A DNA stretch of 40,989 nt. Origin: Heterotrichella gracilis (taxonomy: Eukaryota; Sar; Xanthophyceae; Tribonematales; Xanthonemataceae). Below are positions 11,376-21,962 of the stretch, piece after piece (position 1 is the stretch's first letter; each line of letters begins with the position of its first letter). The notes under the pieces were generated by a model that was given only the letters and a program-made list of their open reading frames with translations, did no database searches and was not told the origin of the DNA. The stretch covers positions 1-40,989 of the forward strand of contig JAULBX010027041.1 in assembly GCA_032358255.1 (NCBI GenBank). The letters run 5' to 3'. Position numbers and translations under genes: made by a program.

Positions 11376-14300
11376 ATGGCGTCCGGCCGCGAGCCGCTGC
11401 TGCAAGGGGAACCAACCGATGCAGCGGGGGAAGAGGTTTCTTCCCCACCCCTGCATGCCTCCCCCAGTTTGGCTTTCCTCCCCCTGCCACACGCAGCGCG
11501 TAGGTTTGCTGCGGAGTCCACAAAGTGCGCTGCGGGTTAGGGCTGGGGCTGGTGCAAGGCTGCATACGGGTGGTCTTCGAACTGCCAATGAATGCCCAGT
11601 GGCACTACCACACATGGGAATGGCGGCTAGTGGCCATTCATTCCTGCTTAGACGCTCACCGGGCTAGTAGCATCCGTTCACATGCCCTTCACACGTGTGT
11701 TGCAGCTGAATGTCAAGCCCCTCCCCCTATCCCATACACTCATGCACCCCCTCCCCCCTCAGGATGTGGTCCGTTGCCCTCCCACTGGCCGTGTCCAACG
11801 TGGCTGGCTTCAGCCTGTGGCTGGTGGGCATGGCCATGGTGGGGCGCCTGGGTCAGCACCAGCTGGCACTGGCTGTGCTGGCAAGCAGCGTGTACCAGGT
11901 GACAGGGGGGGTGCCGGTGGCGGGGCTGGCGGGGGCTATGGAGGCGGTCTGTAGCCAGGTGAGGGGTGGGGGATGGGGGGCGGATCGACACATGACGAGG
12001 TATAGCGTGAAGACATATAGACAACAATCCATGGTTTCCTGCCACATGGGAGGGCATACTTTTCATTTGATGTGAAATAAAATGAGAAAGTTTGAACACT
12101 TGCAGCACCATGTATAGAATATGACGTGAAGATAATGGATTGCGCTGCACCATACATGATAAATGTCCAACCTCAAGGGAAAGGCGCACACATACACGGC
12201 ACACGACTGGCATCCCTCCATTGGCGGTCCAGCTGACGTTCATGTGCCGCCCCTCTCCCCCGCAGGCGTATGCTGCCGGCAATGACCTCCAGGTTGGCCT
12301 GCTGCTTCAGCGCACCCTACTCCAGAGCCTGCTGCTGGTGACGCTGGTGGTGGGGGGGTGGAGCCAGGCGGAGCGGGTGCTGCTGGCAATGGGTGGGTGC
12401 AAGGGGGGAGGGGGAGGGAGGGAGGGGGGGCAGGGTGGTTTTGGATGTGGGCATGGTGGCCGTTGTGGGTCAGCCCAAGTTCTACATGGTACTCTGCATG
12501 TTGCCAAATCTTGCCCCACCTCTTCGCTTCTGTACCCATGCTACCCTAATTCCTCTCATTCTCCACTTGCCATGTTGGTCTTTGAATTGCAGCATCGGTA
12601 CTAATGCATTAGCTGCATTTTTGTTATTATTGAACGCCCTCCCCATCCCCATCCCCTCGTCTACCACCTCTTTCCCTCCCCTGCCCCCAGGCCAGGACCC
12701 CTCCATATCACACGACGCCGCGCACTACCTGCTCCTCCTGGCACCCGCACTCTACGCGCATGCATTTTCCGACTGCTGCCGGCGCTACCTCAGGGCACAG
12801 CAGGTACAGGCACCCGCAGTAGCCATCACCGTAGCCACCGCCGCCCTGTCCCCACTCCTGTTGTGGCTGGGGGTGCATGCGATGAAGCTGGGGGTGATGG
12901 GTGCTGCAGTGGCACTGGATGTGGCTATGGTGGTGATGGCGCTGGCGATGGGGGTGTATGTGATGTGGTGGCATTCGCGCGCGCAGCGGCAGGCGGGGCA
13001 GGCACAGACGTGGGAGGGATGGTGCGCCACACACACCCTGGGCCACCCTCTGCATGGGGTAATCACACCCTGTTTGTATAGCTGCCATGCCATGCGGCTT
13101 GGTGCAGGAGCACGGTAGCTTTGTGAGGATAATCTGGTGCAATGCACAGCCATACCCTAGTGGGTTTGTGGGTCACTCCTGCGGCCTCATGTGCATGCTC
13201 CTCTAGGATGCATGGCATCAGGCAATGCGCCCACCCCCACCTGCATCACCCACCTGCATTTGGACCAAGCTCCCTCCATCCTCCCTCTTCCCCAGGTTCC
13301 GCGAGAGCCTGTCCGACTGGTGGCCGCACCTGTCCCTGTGCCTGCCCCCCACCGCCCTGACCTGCCAGGAGTGGTGGGTGTTTGAGGCGCTGGTGCTCAT
13401 GGCGGGGCTGCTGCACAACCCGCAGCTGGGCCTGTGTGCGGTGGGCATTCTGTACATCACCATACAGATGTACTTCATGATCGTGGTGGGAATAGCAGGT
13501 GGGTGGCGGCGCATCACAAGGGTGACGGGGGGTGTGAAGGTCTGTGCCTGGCTGGGGAGGATGCAGCGTTGAGCATGGCCTTGTCTACTTCGCTGTAGGT
13601 ATTTGGACGATGGATCTTGGGCGTCTATGGATGATGGCATATATCCATGGACATACTTGATGCAAGCCAATTACCGATCACTTTCTGTCACGCGCGCATA
13701 TGCACTGCTATTGGGTGCACGGGCAATTGCCACCTGGCAATCAGCCTGCATGGGCATGGAAAGTTCATTTACATGATAGCGCCATAATGCCTCACCAATT
13801 ACCCCTCACAATCCCCTTCCACACTTTCCCTTGCGCAGGCGCCGCCAGCACGCGCGTGAGCGACGAGCTGGGTGCCCACCAGCCATCAGCCGCGCGCTAC
13901 GCGTGCTGGGTGGCAGTTGCGTGCGCTGTGTGGATGCAGCTGAACAACGCGGTTGGCCTGCTGATCATGCGCGGCAGCTGGGGCAGGTGGTTCACGCCTG
14001 ACCCGCTGGTGGTTGCTGAGGTGGCGCGCATCATCCCCGTGGCTGTGTGGGTCATTGTCACCGACTCTGCAACCGTCACCATAGCAGGTGGGGCACTGGG
14101 ATGCTGTGGCCGCGCTGTCAATGTCAATCCATTCCATGATGCCACATCCAGGCAATACATCCAAAGTACTTTACATGTGCATTCAGTAAAAAGGAGAAGG
14201 GAAAGGGCATTGCAGGCATCACATACGTCACGTCAGATCAGATACGTGAGATTTGCAAACGTCCTGGGGATATAGGTTGCAGCAGGCGTTGCAAGACATG

Positions 14301-15302
14301 TGACGGCCATGTGGCTCATGCAATCAAATGCATGGGATAGAGGCAGGTGCCACGGGCATGAGAGAGCTCTGCAATTCCCCCTGCATGCTAGTCCATCACA
14401 ACCCATCCTCCACCCCTCCCGCAGGTGTGCTGCGCGGCACTGGCAGACAGCCATTGGCCGCCTCACTCAACGCAGTGACTTACTGGTGCTTCGGGCTACC
14501 GCTGGCCGCATGGCTGGCGTTTGGTGCCGGGTGGGGCGCAAGGGGGCTGTACGCGGGCCTGCTCATTGCCTCAACAACGCAGGTAGGGACCGGATAGTGC
14601 ACATGTTGCGGACGGGTTGCCGGGTATGCATGGCAGGGCGTTGCAGGCAGTCCACACTGGCGGGGCGTTACAGGCAGTCCTACCTGGCAGGCAGTGCTGT
14701 GCCACACTGGCCCAGTGCACTGGCAGGTGCCAGCGCTGCTGTGCCTGGCGAACATATAGGGCAGTGGCCACTGCACTAGGCAAGGGTGACAATGGCATGC
14801 AAGGGGTGTCTGCATGTTGGTCGATGATCACAAACATTACAGGATTGTGGGCTTGCACACCGCACACATAAGCCCACCGTATCAGTGCATGTAGGTGGCA
14901 GTGCATGGGATTGTGCAGGGGCCACAACTTGACTGCTGTAAGCTGGCAACAGGAGATAAGAGTAGCCTTGAACAATGTCAAGATGCTATCGTAATCTCAG
15001 CAGCCTGGTGGCTAGGCATTGTTTGTGTCCCTCACCACACTAGCCAGTCCTGCTGCATGCATGCTCAGCCATACACCCTCCCGCTTGCTAAGCACACGCC
15101 ATTCATTTATAATGCACTACTGATCCTCCTTCGCCTGATGCCACCCCCGCAGTGCCTGCTCATGCTATTCATCGCTGCGCGCTGTGACTGGCCTGGCGAT
15201 GTGAAGCGTGTTGTTGCCCTGGGTAGCGCGTTGAGCATGGGCGAGATGGAGGCGGCTGAGCTCATGGGGCAGGAGGGGGATGCGGAGATGGGGCCCAGCT
15301 GA
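11376..15302 (+). CDS. MATE family multidrug/toxin extrusion transporter
   Basis: This is a cation (H+ or Na+) antiporter that exports organic cations and metabolites, located in a vacuolar, plasma or plastid membrane. Eight exons (11376-11503, 11763-11958, 12266-12392, 12691-13021, 13296-13498, 13839-14087, 14425-14582, 15153-15302) splice in frame to 513 aa, the normal MATE length. Signatures: ALPLAVSNVAGF helix 1, GRLG loop, QAYAAGN (the conserved QAYGAG-like motif), QDPSIS, TWEGW before helix 7, EWWVFEALVLMAGLL (typical of eukaryotic MATEs), STRVSDELGA (RVSNELGAG motif), and GVLRGTGRQ. An acidic C-terminal tail follows helix 12. The ATG at 11376 sits in GCCGCCATGG, a strong context. Substrate cannot be read from sequence. 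Exon 1 codes for a soluble, Ala/Ser/Pro-rich N-terminus; its donor (11504) was chosen for phase and is the least certain junction. Confidence 0.93.
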
Positions 15303-15629
15303 AATCTCTTTCCCTAATGTACTCATGGGGTCGAGAGGGGGAAGGGAGGCGGATGCTGGCGCGGGCCTAGGTGCATGCCACCTCTCCAAGTTGAGCATGC
15401 CGTGGATGGGGCGGTGTGTGGTGCAGCCTGCCTCCCTCTGTTCGCACCTCCCTCCACGCCCAGAGGCAGCCACGTGCTCCCTGCGCCACCTCCCCCCACC
15501 CCGTCTCCAACACCGGGCTGTGCCCCACGCCCCAGAAAATTGGCCCGAAGCCCCCAACCAGGGCTTTGCCCGCACTCAGGCAGGGCGCTCGCTGGGGCTC
15601 AGCATCCACCCTGGTCACTGCCAGCGCCC
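15303..15629. other. convergent intergenic region
   Basis: Only 327 bp separate the MATE and RPB8 stop codons. No gene and no TGTAA were seen here, so the two 3' UTRs may overlap. Confidence 0.45.
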
Positions 15630-15882
15630 TCACTTGACCTTGCGCACCAGCAGGTACAGGGGTGCGTCTGTGTCCAGATCAGCAAGCTTGCGCGGGTCAC
15701 CCGCCAGCAGCATGAGCAGGCCCCCGAACGACAGGTACAGCTCCACGCGCATGGCCCCCTGGCCCCCGCCCTCCTTGAACTTGTACACCTTGCCGCTGCA
15801 CACGTACTCAAACTGGTCCAGCAGCGAGAAACCAGAGCGGGCGCCGCCCTCGCCGCCCTCAATGGCGGATTGCATGTCCTGG

Positions 15883-15921
<39 letters not shown>

Positions 15922-17374
15922 GGGGGGGGCGTGAGGGGTGATTTGGTGCATGGGGGAACATTGGAACCTCTTGTGACTAGTGCATTTTCCTAGCTTGTGT
16001 GTGCGTGTGTGTGCGTGTGTGTGTGATGTAGGATAAGCCGATGCCGGCTTGGAATGCCTTTCTGTTTGTTTGTTTATTGGTGTGTGTGATATGTGGGGAG
16101 GATGGGAGGGCTGCAGCAGGGAATGTGGCTTTCTACATTGGTTGCAACTGTTACAAACTGTACAGATAGTGCCAGGAACGATTGTCTTGGCGCCTTGTGC
16201 AAGACTGATTGCTCATCTGGCTATATGCTGAAATGCATGTAACAACATAAACACATGATTTTCCTTGTCAGTCGCCTGCGTGCCTGCCTGGCTGTGTGAT
16301 GTGCGCACTTCGTGGCAGCATGGTGTAATGGTCAGGCCAATGCACTGCACAAGGGGGTGGCTAGGGTATGCATCGTGCCCCCTGCCCACTCACCGCGTCA
16401 TAGTACTGCGCCGCACCGCCGCCGTCGTCCGCCAGGCTTGATGCCAGCGCCAGGGTCAGGCGGTCGCCAACCTGGGGGGAGGGGGGACAGGGTTATTGCA
16501 GTTGATTGACATGGGTCGGGGGGGATGGGTGCCTGCATGTGAGCAAGACCTCCAGCACGCCATGTGAGCAGGGTGCAGAGCGTATGCAGTCCTTGGCCAG
16601 GGGCTGCACAGGTGTACTGTGTGTACATACATTGCGTGTGTGCTCCAGCCCAGTCATGCAGCGCATTAGTGTGACCAAGGAAAACGTGGAGCAGGCGCCG
16701 ACCCCCGTCCCCACAGTGTTTCAGCACAAGGGGAGATGCGCTGGTGACCATTTCATAACACCCCCCTCCCCACCACGGCATTGCACCCCCACACCCCACC
16801 GCACCCCAGCCCGCCCCCCACCTGCACTGGGTATATGCTTGTGTTTATGTCCAGCTGCAGGTCCATCTCGTACAGGTCACTCTTGCACTTGAAGCGGGAC
16901 ACTGCGGATGGGGGGGTGAGGGGTCAGGCGGTGGGTGCCACGCAAGCGGTGGGAGCAGTGCAGGTGCTTGGCCCAGGCCCCACGCATGGCGTTGCCAAGC
17001 CATGCAACAGTGGCCCACCAGGTCCCACCCCATGGGGCGCCTCCCTGCTGCAGCACCCAGCATGAGCTAGTGCAAAACCCAGTGGTAGGCTAGCACCAGC
17101 TAGAGCAGGGTCCTGGCTGCTGTTGGGTCCGATGGGAGGTGGGGGTAGGAGTGGCGGCACATGGCAGTGAGCAAGCACAGTGCAACATCCACACATATCA
17201 GATTGCCTTCTCTCACACATGGGAGCAATTTCCTTGCCTACACATCCATGGGAGCTAGCCATGGACATGGGTCCATGCCTATGCATGCATATGCGCACCG
17301 TTGTCAAAGTACTTCCCGTCTGCGTCCTGCTCCAGCACTGCGAAGATATCCTCGAACAGGGTGGGGCGGGCCAT
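15630..17374 (-). CDS. RPB8: RNA polymerases I/II/III common subunit RPABC3 (RPB8)
   Basis: This is an essential small subunit shared by the three nuclear RNA polymerases, with an OB-like fold. Four exons (17374-17299, 16901-16822, 16471-16394, 15878-15630) encode 160 aa. Family hallmarks: LFEDIFAVLEQDADGKYFDNVSR at the N-terminus (residues 6-28), then YEMDLQLDINTSIYPV, VGDRLTLALASSL, LLDQFEYVCSGKVYK, VELYLSFGGLLMLLAGD, and the C-terminal YLLVRKVK. It is slightly longer than the usual 145-150 aa because of a Gly/Glu-rich insert at the start of the last exon. The acceptor of that exon is preceded by a 36-nt homopolymer. Intron 3 also harbours repeat copy B. It is divergent to the BuGZ-like gene. 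The call is firm. Confidence 0.94.
15885..15929. repeat. G36-T-G8 homopolymer at a splice acceptor
   Basis: There are 36 consecutive G on the plus strand (15885-15920), one T, then 8 more G. In the sense of RPB8 this is a poly-C tract ending 4 nt before the CAG acceptor of its last exon, so it forms the polypyrimidine tract of intron 3. Confidence 0.97.
15996..16024. repeat. TG-rich simple repeat in RPB8 intron 3
   Basis: An imperfect (TG/CG)n run with the plus-strand pattern GTGTGTGTGCGTGTGTGTGC lies within the last RPB8 intron. Confidence 0.8.
16188..16253 (+). repeat. dispersed repeat copy B
   Basis: This copy lies inside RPB8 intron 3, antisense to that gene. It matches copy A at the left window edge over about 65 bp with a few substitutions and small gaps. 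It contains TGTAA (16239-16243) in the sense of the upstream MATE gene. Confidence 0.6.
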
Positions 17375-18055
17375 CGCAGGGTGGCAGGCACAGGGAGCCT
17401 ACAGGGCCGCTGGAGCTGCTTGCCTGGTGCTGGCTGGCTAAGTGCTTGGTGGCTGCGGTGCCTGTGGGGCTGCCTATCAGGCCAGCACTGGCATGGGTTC
17501 ACACCACAACCCACTATGGCGCGTATACAGTGGCGCTTGTGCCGGTTTTGCTAGAGTGCCAGTTGCATGCACAGCACTGCTGCACCATCCTCCGGGGTGG
17601 GGCTGCTGCGAGCAGGTCCCACACTGATAAGCTGCGTTAAAGCTCACAAAATGTGCCGTTACTTTCACTGGAACCACAAAAAAGCTACAGGCGAGGCTGC
17701 ATGCAGGGGTGGGCGCCGGCTCAGTTGTCTGATGTGGGGCATGCAATGCGATGGACAGCAACTCGCTAAAGGAGAGTACACAGCTGAAGTATTGGAATAG
17801 ACGTTGAGGAACAATAGCGTGTGACGAAGCTTGAGCAGAGGAAAGTGTTGAGAACTGCAACTTACTTCCAGTAATAACATCAGAACGCCCGCCCACAGTG
17901 CCTACTCCCTGATGCTCTGCTGGCAACAAAAGGAGCAGACCCAACTGCGTCTTCGTTGATCTTTGTCTACAACTCCAAAGAATACAGTCTTCTCAGGCTG
18001 ACCCCGCACCAGCGTGCGCTGTCTTCTATTTTCTAGCCCCCCCCCGGCCCCCACC
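17375..18055. promoter_or_regulatory. divergent intergenic region
   Basis: About 0.7 kb between RPB8 (-) and the BuGZ-like gene (+), presumably a shared promoter region. No coding exon was recognised. Confidence 0.4.
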
Positions 18056-20679
18056 ATGGTTCGCAAGAAGAAGAAGAAGGAGGAGACAAAGCCATGGTGC
18101 TTCTACTGCGACAGGGTGTTTGCCGACGAGGCCACGCTCATCCTGCACCAGAAGGCCAAGCACTTCAAGTGCGAGGTGTGCTTCAAGAAGCTAAACACGG
18201 CGGGCGGGCTGGCCATACACAGCTACCAGGTGCACAAGGTGTCGGTGAAAAGGTATGTGGGGGGGGAAAGGGCGAGGGTGGGGAGCGTGCGGTGTGGCGT
18301 TGTGTGGGTATTTGGTGGGGAAGCATAACGCATGCATTGCTGATCGCAGCGTACTGATGCTGAATGCGTGGGTGGTGCAATGACATGCTGAATGCGTGGG
18401 TGGTGCATTGACATGCTGCAAGACGTAAAGCTCTGCTTACGGTTTTCCTCACCACCAAGAGGAAAAAGCACCTAGAGAATGCACTTATGACTACTATTTA
18501 ACGGTGCCTGCCTCGCCATCTTTCTGGTATGAGTTATTTGACCCTGCTTTGCCCCCCCCACAACCCACTTCCTCCTCCCGCCCCCAGTGTGCCCGGCGCC
18601 AAGCCCGGCCGCGATGGCATGGACCTGGAGGTGTTCGGCATGGCGGGAGTGCCGGAGGGGCTGCAACCAGGGGGAGAAGTGGTGAAGGACGGTGAGGCAC
18701 AGCAACACTGCGCTTAGGCACCCCGCGCACAGCACCCGCCATAAACTCACAGCACAGCACGCTGCTTGTGTCTGCAACCGTTTCCTTTGCCTGTGTTACG
18801 TGGGTTGCCTTCCTACACCGTTATTGTCCTCCCTGTTGTGTGCGCCGCACCAGTGGCAACTCTTCACCCACCACCCCCACCTGCAGATGATGACGACGCC
18901 CCTCCTGGTCCCACCGCTGGGCCCCCAACAGTGGTTGCCATTCAGGCACACGCACCACCGGCACAGCTACAGGCGCCGCCCTACGGTGCACCCGGGGGGT
19001 ACTACGGCCGCCCCCCTGGCCCCGTGCCCTACGGCCGCCCCCCTGGCCCCTATGGCCAGTACCCACCACACGGGGCCCCGGGCTACCCTCCAGGCCACAT
19101 GCCCTACCCTCCACAGTGCGTGCAATCACACCCTGGGTGCCCGCACTGCACTGCTAGGCTACCTGTCCTTGAACAGCTACACACCTCAGCAGGCAACTCC
19201 CGGCAATGACGAGTGTTAGCCAGAAGCGCTTCGCCCGTTACTGAATGCTCCACCCCCCTTGTCCATTGCAGGGGATACGGCGCACCGCCTGGCCCCTATG
19301 GCGCCCCGCAGTATGGCGGCCCGCCACCCCACATAGTCCGGCCCCCCTACCCCGGCGCCCCCGGCCCCACCCCAGGCATGGGCCCCCCTCCCCTGCGGCC
19401 ACCCCCCGGCCCCCCTCCACCTGGATCAATGGGGCCACAGGCGCCAGGTAGGGGGACCTCGCATGCCTGATGCATGCTGCGTTGCTGTTTGTGTCGTGGG
19501 CAGGGCCGTGGATGTGTATGGAGGGTGCTATGGTGCATGCACCTTTGCCCCTTGTACTCAAACCCTGCCCTCCTTCCCGACCACAGGCCCGCAGCCCGGT
19601 GCTGCCCCTCCGTTGTTCCCCATTGCTTCCACTGCCCCACCCCGCGGCCCACCCACAGCCCCACAGCCCCACGGCTCTGCCCCACACACCACGCTCGGCG
19701 GCCCGCCCAGCAACGGGGCCCCATTCCCGCACCCACACCCGCACCCAGGGCAGCCAGTGCAGCCTGGCCCGGGCCCCGGCAGTGCGCCCTCGCTCTTCCC
19801 CATCGCCCCCACGGCAGGGGGACAGCAGCAGCAGCAGCAGCAGCAGTCCCAGGTGCAGCCGCAGCAGCAACCTCCTCCCCTTCAGCTCCAGGGGCAGCGG
19901 CCTGGAACAGCAGGTGAGTGGGGCATACGCCACAGGCATTACATGGGTGGAACTAGACCGGGCTGGCATTCGATGACTGCTTGCCTACCTGGCAGGACAC
20001 GTGGTCAGCTCGGTCCATGACCCCTCCCCCTACCTCCGCTGCAGGTGACTCTGGGTCTCAGTCGTCCCAGGCCGGCCCCCCGGGTGCCGTCCCTGCCCCT
20101 GCCCCTGCCCCTACTGGCGACATTGTGCTGGTGTGGACTGATGAGCAGGCGTCAATGGTGCGGGGCATGTGCTTTTTCCATCACTGTGTGCGTGACAACA
20201 CCGCTCCCTTATTGACCTGTAGTACCTGCCAGTTGCGTGACACACTGCCGCTCCCACCCTGTCCTGCAGGAGGAGCGCCGCGCCTCCGCCCCCCGCTACC
20301 GTGCTCTGCCCTCGCAGCCCCAGCAGCAGCAACACCATCCGCAGCAGCAGCAGCACATGGTGAGGGCTAACATCACCCATGCAGGATCGCGAGATCATGG
20401 GGGCACCGTCACTCAAGCGCGCGTCAGTATGGTGCACAATTAGGTCCCGCACCCCCAGACGCCCCCTCGCGCAATACAGGCAGCCGCCTATGTTACCATG
20501 CTGCACTGTGCTACACCTGCGCTCTGCGGGGGGTGTATATCACGTGCTCGTTTTGGGGGCATCGTGCCTTCTGGGCTGGCTGCTGCACCTAAGCTGCATG
20601 GTCCCTTGGAGGGTTGGGCAGGTGTGTCTGAGCGGGTCTGTGTGTGTGACAGGGCGCGCCGCCAGTGGGCTACCGGTGA
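18056..20679 (+). CDS. BUGZ: BuGZ/ZNF207/SUF4-like zinc-finger protein
   Basis: The animal homologue is a Bub3-binding, microtubule- and spindle-matrix-associated protein; the plant homologue SUF4 is a transcription factor. Eight exons (18056-18252, 18588-18691, 18887-19115, 19272-19447, 19587-19913, 20045-20157, 20270-20356, 20653-20679) give about 419 aa. The N-terminus has a KKKKK stretch and two linked C2H2 fingers (C15/C18/H31/H36 and C39/C42/H55/H60) joined by [11 protein letters not shown], then VPGAKPGRD and [10 protein letters not shown], all hallmarks of this family. The middle is a Pro/Gly/Tyr-rich disordered region with two LFPIA-type motifs and a Q8 run. Near the end, the conserved block [21 protein letters not shown] spans an exon junction. 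A Bub3-binding GLEBS motif is not evident to me. The Kozak CCACCATGG fixes the start. The last 9-codon exon is the weakest part; reading through intron 7 would end at 20443 instead. Confidence 0.9.
18357..18412 (+). repeat. 28-bp tandem duplication in BuGZ intron 1
   Basis: Two adjacent 28-bp units beginning ATGCTGAATGCGTGGGTGG differ at one base (CAATGAC versus CATTGAC). A partial third unit follows. Confidence 0.9.
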
Positions 20680-21756
20680 AGAGGAGGTGGGTTGTTACCA
20701 AGTGGTGGAGTCCTGCCAGGTAGGTGCCTGCCACCCCAACCCATACAGCAAAACACCTGGCTCCAGCCAACACAGGTCAGGAACGGTACCAACCTGCACA
20801 TCTGCCCTCCATCTGCACTGCGCTTGCATGTACTGGCTATGGCTGCATGATCATGCACATGCCACTGCCATGCGCTGGTGGTAGCTAGGCAGCATGGAAC
20901 CCCTCACACACCACCCTGCGCTATCTGAGGCACGCACCCACCCTGGGGCACCCAACAGCACCTGCTTGCGGTGATGACCACGGGTGGGTGTGGTGTATCA
21001 TGGCTGTGTTGCTGACCTCGGTGGACGTTGCTGCGGCAGCACTGTGCACTTCAGGGAGCACAGGGCAGGCCAGGCGTCGAGTGAACTCGAGTGGCAGGTG
21101 CTGTGCCAGTTCCACAGCGCAAAGGACCTTGGAAGAGGGCACCGTGGCGGCAGCGGGACACTGTGGGACTGATGCCTGCCAGAGTTTTGGCTGTCGGCAA
21201 CAGCTAGGTAATACCTTTGTCGTGTGAAGTGTGTTATGCATGGACTTGCTAACATTCGGTGGTTCCTCGAGTAGGCTATCATATTGACTGGGCAGTCGTA
21301 CGCATGTACTGCCAGGCAAAGCCAGGACAAAATTTGATATTGTGGTCCATGAGTTTTATCTTTGTAATGATTGCAATACTACACTCCCAAGTCAACTCAT
21401 TCGTCAATGACATGGACAGTAATGAGCCTGTTACAGTCTGTTACAGTATACAACAAACAGATCAGCAACTGTTACACCCTTCCCTCACAAGTTATGCCTT
21501 TTGCCTGTTTGGGAGTCAGCAGTCTGTGCACACCAATGGTGTCACCACACGTGCCCCAGTTTGTGCCACACTCCAGGGTTCATAGGTACTGCCTGCACTA
21601 CATTGCCTCGCAACCCATGATGTGTTTGTGCAATCTCGTTCCATGTGCACCCACTTGCTCGCAATTATCCTCTATCACCTCTATGTGATATAACCACAGC
21701 AGAGCCACAGCACAGCGCCCTGGTGGAATCACTATTCTAGACAATAGCGTTATCTC
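20680..21756. other. intergenic, no assigned gene
   Basis: About 1.1 kb lies downstream of the BuGZ-like gene. The first half is GC-rich and contains minus-strand open stretches (around 21,010-21,180) with coding-like composition but no ATG-stop structure I can support. The second half is AT-richer. A plus-strand TGTAA occurs at 21363, and three minus-strand TGTAA copies lie between 21431 and 21476. Confidence 0.4.
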
Positions 21757-21775
21757 AAAACCCTAAAACCCTAAA
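21757..21775 (+). repeat. interstitial telomere-type motif
   Basis: AAAACCCTAAAACCCTAAA contains one 8-nt Chlamydomonas-type unit (CCCTAAAA) followed by a 7-nt plant-type unit (CCCTAAA). Two units are too few to call a former chromosome end. It could be a telo-box-like promoter element or a repair scar. Confidence 0.85.
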
Positions 21776-21853
21776 TAGTCCAGTCCTTCACAGCCAGCTG
21801 GGCACCCAGGTGAACATTCAAGGCCTCATCCCCAAGCAGCAGCGCAGCAGCAC
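21771..21853 (-). CDS. orphan terminal exon candidate
   Basis: A pyrimidine-rich tract and CTACAG acceptor precede a 27-codon open frame reading AAALLGDEALNVHLGAQLAV and ending KDWTI-stop. The stop TAG overlaps the telomere-type motif. The exon would need an upstream exon ending in phase 1. The GNAT ORF 110 bp upstream ends with its own stop and offers no matching donor, so the parent gene is unknown. It may be a remnant or chance. Confidence 0.25.
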
Positions 21854-21962
21854 CTGTAGGGGGGAAAGCAATTGGAAAGCGTCTAGGAGGTGGACGCTGG
21901 GTCGAAGAGCTCCATTTTGAATCGACAACTTGCCCACCTGGTATGGCATCTCGCCAGGCTGG

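Noticed and set aside
14620-14710. Degenerate ~30-bp repeat in MATE intron 7, briefly considered as a CRISPR-like array
   Set aside because: Only two imperfect units inside a eukaryotic intron; no spacers or cas context.
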